Positions 6,048 through 7,828 of a stretch of 7,828 bases of DNA are shown here, piece after piece. Source of the DNA: Candidatus Puniceispirillum sp. (GTDB lineage: Bacteria > Pseudomonadota > Alphaproteobacteria > Puniceispirillales > Puniceispirillaceae); contig JADHLR010000072.1 of assembly GCA_016780525.1 (NCBI GenBank), forward strand, positions 1 through 7,828, given 5' to 3'. The notes below the pieces were generated by a model. It had not been told where the DNA came from. It saw nothing but the letters and a program-made list of their open reading frames with translations, and ran no database searches. The stretch's first letter is position 1. Every line of letters starts with the position of its first letter. Both the position numbers and the translations under genes were made by a program.

Positions 6048-7115
6048 TTACACCTTTGCCGACTGGCTGTCGCCCGTATCGGGCAGTAAAATATCGGTAA
6101 ATAATTCGCTCGCATCCGGCTCCGGGCTGGTTTGCGCAAATTCGGTGGCTTTGGTGACGGTCACCTTCACATCTGAATCAATCGCCTTGAGCTGATCATC
6201 CGAAATATTCTGGTTTTTCAGCAAATCACGCATCTGGTCGATGGGGTCATGCTGTTTGCGCATGGCATCGACCTCTTCACGGGTACGATATTTTGCCGGA
6301 TCCGACATCGAATGCCCGCGATAGCGATAGGTCTTCATTTCCAGAATATACGGGCCGTTGCCCTCACGGCAATGCGCCAGCGCTTCTAGCGCCGCATTCC
6401 GCACTGCCAGCACATCCATCCCATCGACCTGTTTGCCGGGAATGCCATAGGCCATGCCGCGATCAGCCAGGTCGCGACCGGCCGCAGCGCGGGTTACCGC
6501 CGTACCCATGCCATACTGATTATTTTCGATGATAAATAAACAGGGCAGGCTCCATAACGCAGCCATATTAAAACTTTCATAGACCTGACCCTGATTAACC
6601 GCACCGTCACCAAGATAGGTCAGACAGACATTCGGTTCCTCTTTATATTTATGTGAAAACGCCAGACCAACACCAATCGGCACCTGCGCACCCACAATCC
6701 CATGACCGCCGAAAAACTTCTTTTCCCGGCTGAACATATGCATCGATCCACCCTTGCCACGCGAATAGCCGCCGGCCCGACCGGTCAATTCCGCCATCAC
6801 CCCGTCCGCCGCCATGCCACATGCCAGCATGTGACCGTGGTCACGATAAGAGGTGACCACCGTATCGCCGGGTTTTGATGCCGATTGCAGCCCGACAACA
6901 ACCGCTTCTTGCCCGATATAGAGATGGCAAAACCCGCCAATCTGGCCCATGCCATAGAGCTGACCTGCCTTTTCTTCAAAGCGCCGGATGAGCAGCATGT
7001 CTTTATACATTGCCAGCAAATCATCCGTGGCGGGTATGTTGTTAATTTTGACAGCAGCCGCTTTTGGTGGCCGGCCCGGCCCCTTTTTGCGTTTGGTATC
7101 GGCTTTTGCAACCAT
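6048..7115 (-). CDS. pdhA: Pyruvate dehydrogenase E1 alpha subunit
   Basis: PdhA pairs with PdhB to form the TPP-dependent E1 of the PDH complex. The 355 residues include LLIRRFEEKAGQLYGMGQIG (41-60), FCHLYIGQEA (62-71), SYRDHGHMLA (89-98), the TPP/Mg motif starting GDG (169-171) and ending NN (198-199), and the loop YRYRGHSMSDP (263-273), which corresponds to the regulatory phosphorylation loop of the mitochondrial enzyme. No bacterial kinase gene is visible here. Length is normal. The first 25 residues are basic and poorly conserved in the family; here they contain an AT-hook-like GPGRPPK (12-18). The start ATG is supported by AAGGGG seven bases upstream (7123-7128). It is the first gene of the pdh operon, with 268 bp of AT-rich leader between it and the ftsB-like gene, so the main pdh promoter probably lies there. 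Confidence 0.98.
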   Translation of the reverse strand: MVAKADTKRKKGPGRPPKAAAVKINNIPATDDLLAMYKDMLLIRRFEEKAGQLYGMGQIGGFCHLYIGQEAVVVGLQSASKPGDTVVTSYRDHGHMLACGMAADGVMAELTGRAGGYSRGKGGSMHMFSREKKFFGGHGIVGAQVPIGVGLAFSHKYKEEPNVCLTYLGDGAVNQGQVYESFNMAALWSLPCLFIIENNQYGMGTAVTRAAAGRDLADRGMAYGIPGKQVDGMDVLAVRNAALEALAHCREGNGPYILEMKTYRYRGHSMSDPAKYRTREEVDAMRKQHDPIDQMRDLLKNQNISDDQLKAIDSDVKVTVTKATEFAQTSPEPDASELFTDILLPDTGDSQSAKV

Positions 7116-7154
7116 GCGCTGACCCCTTGTTTCCTATCTCATCCGGTAAATTCT

Positions 7155-7241
7155 CTATGCCGACGGATCTGCCATCATTCCGATAACAATTTCGTTCACC
7201 GGTAACACCTTAACGGCGCACACATCATCACGACGCACCAT
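7155..7241 (-). CDS. Possible 28-codon leader ORF upstream of pdhA (doubtful)
   Basis: On the minus strand an ATG at 7241 opens a 28-codon frame ending in TAG at 7157-7155, 39 bp before the pdhA start. The frame has ordinary-looking codons (GTG, CGT, GAT, GTT, AAG, CCG) and stays open upstream of the ATG to a TAA near the AT-rich block. The peptide begins MVRRDDVCAVKV and ends GMMADPSA. I see no good Shine-Dalgarno sequence before the ATG and recognise no family. It could be a leader peptide, the remnant of a longer gene, or chance. Confidence 0.15.
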   Translation of the reverse strand: MVRRDDVCAVKVLPVNEIVIGMMADPSA

Positions 7242-7277
7242 CACAACATAGAGCGATGCGCCACGAACCTTTACAGG

Positions 7278-7306
7278 ATTGAAGGAAATTTGAATTTTTG
7301 CAACAA
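7278..7306 (-). promoter_or_regulatory. Candidate promoter for the pdh operon
   Basis: Within the AT-rich part of the gap between ftsB-like and pdhA, the minus strand has TTGTTG (7306-7301), 17 bp, then TTCAAT (7283-7278). It would start transcription around 7270 and give a leader of roughly 150 nt before pdhA. The hexamers are only partial matches to sigma-70 consensus (3/6 and 4/6). The location is plausible; the exact site is a guess. Confidence 0.25.
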
Positions 7307-7321
7307 TTTTATTTAATTGTT
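7302..7321. promoter_or_regulatory. AT-rich inverted repeat, possible operator in the pdh promoter region
   Basis: AACAATT (7302-7308) and AATTGTT (7315-7321) are perfect 7-bp inverted arms around a 6-bp spacer. They overlap the candidate -35 of the pdh promoter. A dyad of this size could bind a dimeric regulator. It does not look like an intrinsic terminator because the stem is nearly all A/T, although a T-rich run follows on the plus strand, where no gene needs it. Confidence 0.3.
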
Positions 7322-7383
7322 TTTATTGTGAAATTTTCATATAAACTAAAATCTAGTTAACAATGCTAAATCCGGTTTCTTGC

Positions 7384-7707
7384 CTAAAATTTCAAATCTG
7401 ACAGATCAATTGAAACAATCACATCATTCGGGCCATAGAGCCCCAATTCGGCACGGGCTGTTTCGGCCAGCATATCGGCATCGACAAAGCCACTGCGCAG
7501 CAAGCCGATACGTTGTTGTAGAAACCGCTGGTGTTTTGTCAGCAATGCCAGATGTTCCTCGGCCTGAACAATTTTGAGTTCAAGCCCCGGCCGCGCCAGC
7601 AGGCCGCGGTCACCACTGACAATATGGAACCCGAAAAACGTCACAATGGCACCCAAAAGCACAAAGCTGCCCAAAAATGCCATTGGTTTGCGTGCGATCA
7701 CTGTCAT
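7384..7707 (-). CDS. ftsB: FtsB/DivIC-family septum formation initiator
   Basis: A 107-residue bitopic membrane protein of the FtsB/DivIC family, part of the divisome with FtsL and FtsQ. Visible parts: short cytoplasmic N terminus, a transmembrane helix (about 9-29), the family-typical GDRGLLA (32-38) just after the membrane, a coiled-coil-like Leu/Glu/Gln-rich helix (about 42-72), and a C-terminal VDADMLAETARAELGLYGPN (75-94), matching the usual D-x-D-x-L-x-E-x-AR pattern before the LG turn. The frame is open to an ATG at 7740, but 7707 is preferred: AAGGAG lies seven bases before it, and the upstream extension (MCRGRRQRRQV) is unlike the family. In alphaproteobacteria this gene often stands between eno and pdhA; eno would lie beyond the right edge and is not visible. 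No strong terminator follows, so read-through into the pdh operon is possible. Confidence 0.88.
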   Translation of the reverse strand: MTVIARKPMAFLGSFVLLGAIVTFFGFHIVSGDRGLLARPGLELKIVQAEEHLALLTKHQRFLQQRIGLLRSGFVDADMLAETARAELGLYGPNDVIVSIDLSDLKF

Positions 7708-7714
7708 CACTTGT

Positions 7715-7720
7715 CTCCTT
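7715..7720 (-). promoter_or_regulatory. Shine-Dalgarno AAGGAG that fixes the ftsB-like start
   Basis: AAGGAG on the minus strand, seven bases from the ATG at 7707-7705, is a near-perfect anti-16S match. It lies within the frame of the longer alternative start at 7740 and supports the 107-residue product. Confidence 0.8.
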
Positions 7721-7763
7721 TGTCGGCGGCCACGACACAAACCGCGCGCGGCACCCAGGACAT

Positions 7764-7792
7764 AGTGAATCAGAGACGATTCGCAGCGTCAA
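7764..7792 (-). promoter_or_regulatory. Candidate ftsB promoter with TTGACG -35
   Basis: On the minus strand TTGACG (7792-7787) matches the alphaproteobacterial -35 consensus well. Seventeen bases later comes TTCACT (7769-7764), a poor -10 (3/6). The predicted start would be about 50 nt before the ftsB-like ATG. One GANTC site overlaps the -10 and another lies in the spacer. The -35 is convincing; the -10 is not. Confidence 0.35.
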
Positions 7793-7806
7793 GAAAAAAG
7801 CGAATC
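7767..7806. promoter_or_regulatory. Cluster of three GANTC sites (possible CcrM methylation sites)
   Basis: GAATC at 7767-7771, GATTC at 7778-7782 and GAATC at 7802-7806 lie within 40 bp upstream of the ftsB-like gene. GANTC is the target of the alphaproteobacterial cell-cycle methyltransferase CcrM, which influences division genes such as ftsZ in Caulobacter. By my scan only nine other GANTC sites occur in the remaining 7.7 kb, all or nearly all inside genes. The sites are directly visible; a regulatory role is inferred. Confidence 0.45.
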
Positions 7807-7807
7807 G
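7777..7807. repeat. 8-bp perfect inverted repeat flanking the candidate -35
   Basis: CGATTCGC (7777-7784) and GCGAATCG (7800-7807) are perfect inverted arms with a 15-bp spacer that contains the TTGACG hexamer. It could be an operator, or the 3' hairpin of an upstream gene beyond the window edge. No T-run follows it on the minus strand, as an intrinsic terminator would need; the T-run lies in the loop. Confidence 0.5.
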
Positions 7808-7828
7808 CCGGAAAATATACAAATTTTA

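Noticed and set aside
7143..7205. CCGGTAA direct repeat at 7143-7149 and 7199-7205 in the pdhA leader
   Set aside because: Two copies of a 7-mer in a 60-bp region without symmetry or good placement are easily explained by chance.
7708..7740. Eleven-codon N-terminal extension of the ftsB-like gene
   Set aside because: AAGGAG precedes the ATG at 7707 at ideal spacing, and the extension is a run of Arg/Cys/Gln unlike the family.

Overview
This window is an ordinary but very complete alphaproteobacterial core-metabolism locus. Six tightly packed genes on the minus strand encode the whole pyruvate dehydrogenase (PDH) complex plus lipoate synthase and a small COQ10/RatA-like protein. They are preceded by an FtsB/DivIC-type cell-division gene. 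A convergent CinA-like amidohydrolase gene lies at the left edge on the plus strand. The organism is most likely an alphaproteobacterium, for three reasons: the two-subunit (alpha/beta) E1, the lipoyl domain fused to the N terminus of E1 beta, and the gene order ftsB - pdhA - pdhB - pdhC - lpdA - lipA - COQ10-like, which is familiar from that class. Base composition looks moderate (roughly 50-55% GC by eye), so a marine lineage such as SAR116 is possible, but I cannot prove that from sequence alone.

Layout from right to left, the direction of transcription. 7741-7828 is a promoter-like region with three GANTC sites and an inverted repeat. 7384-7707 is ftsB-like. 7116-7383 is an AT-rich promoter and leader region for the pdh operon, with a possible 28-codon ORF. 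6048-7115 is pdhA (E1 alpha). 4659-6044 is pdhB (lipoyl-E1 beta). 3396-4655 is pdhC (E2). 1939-3333 is lpdA (E3). 902-1855 is lipA. 465-905 is the COQ10/RatA-like gene. pdhA/pdhB and pdhB/pdhC are each separated by 3 bp, and lipA and the COQ10-like gene overlap by ATGA, so these are probably co-transcribed and in part translationally coupled. The plus-strand cinA-like gene (1-468, possibly cut by the window edge) runs tail to tail into the COQ10-like gene, and the two share a TTAA palindrome that supplies both stop codons.

Functionally, E1 (PdhA2B2) decarboxylates pyruvate, E2 transfers the acetyl group to CoA, and E3 reoxidises the lipoyl arm. LipA inserts the sulfur atoms into the octanoyl chains carried by the two lipoyl domains encoded here (Lys43 in PdhB and Lys43 in PdhC). 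No lipB or lplA is visible, so the octanoyl transferase must lie elsewhere. The COQ10/RatA-like protein may link to ubiquinone-dependent respiration.

I find no evidence for a novel defence, mobile or biosynthetic system. The most interesting non-coding signal is the GANTC cluster upstream of the division gene, which suggests possible CcrM-type methylation control. The most interesting coding signal is short tandem DNA repeats that build the flexible linkers of both lipoyl proteins.
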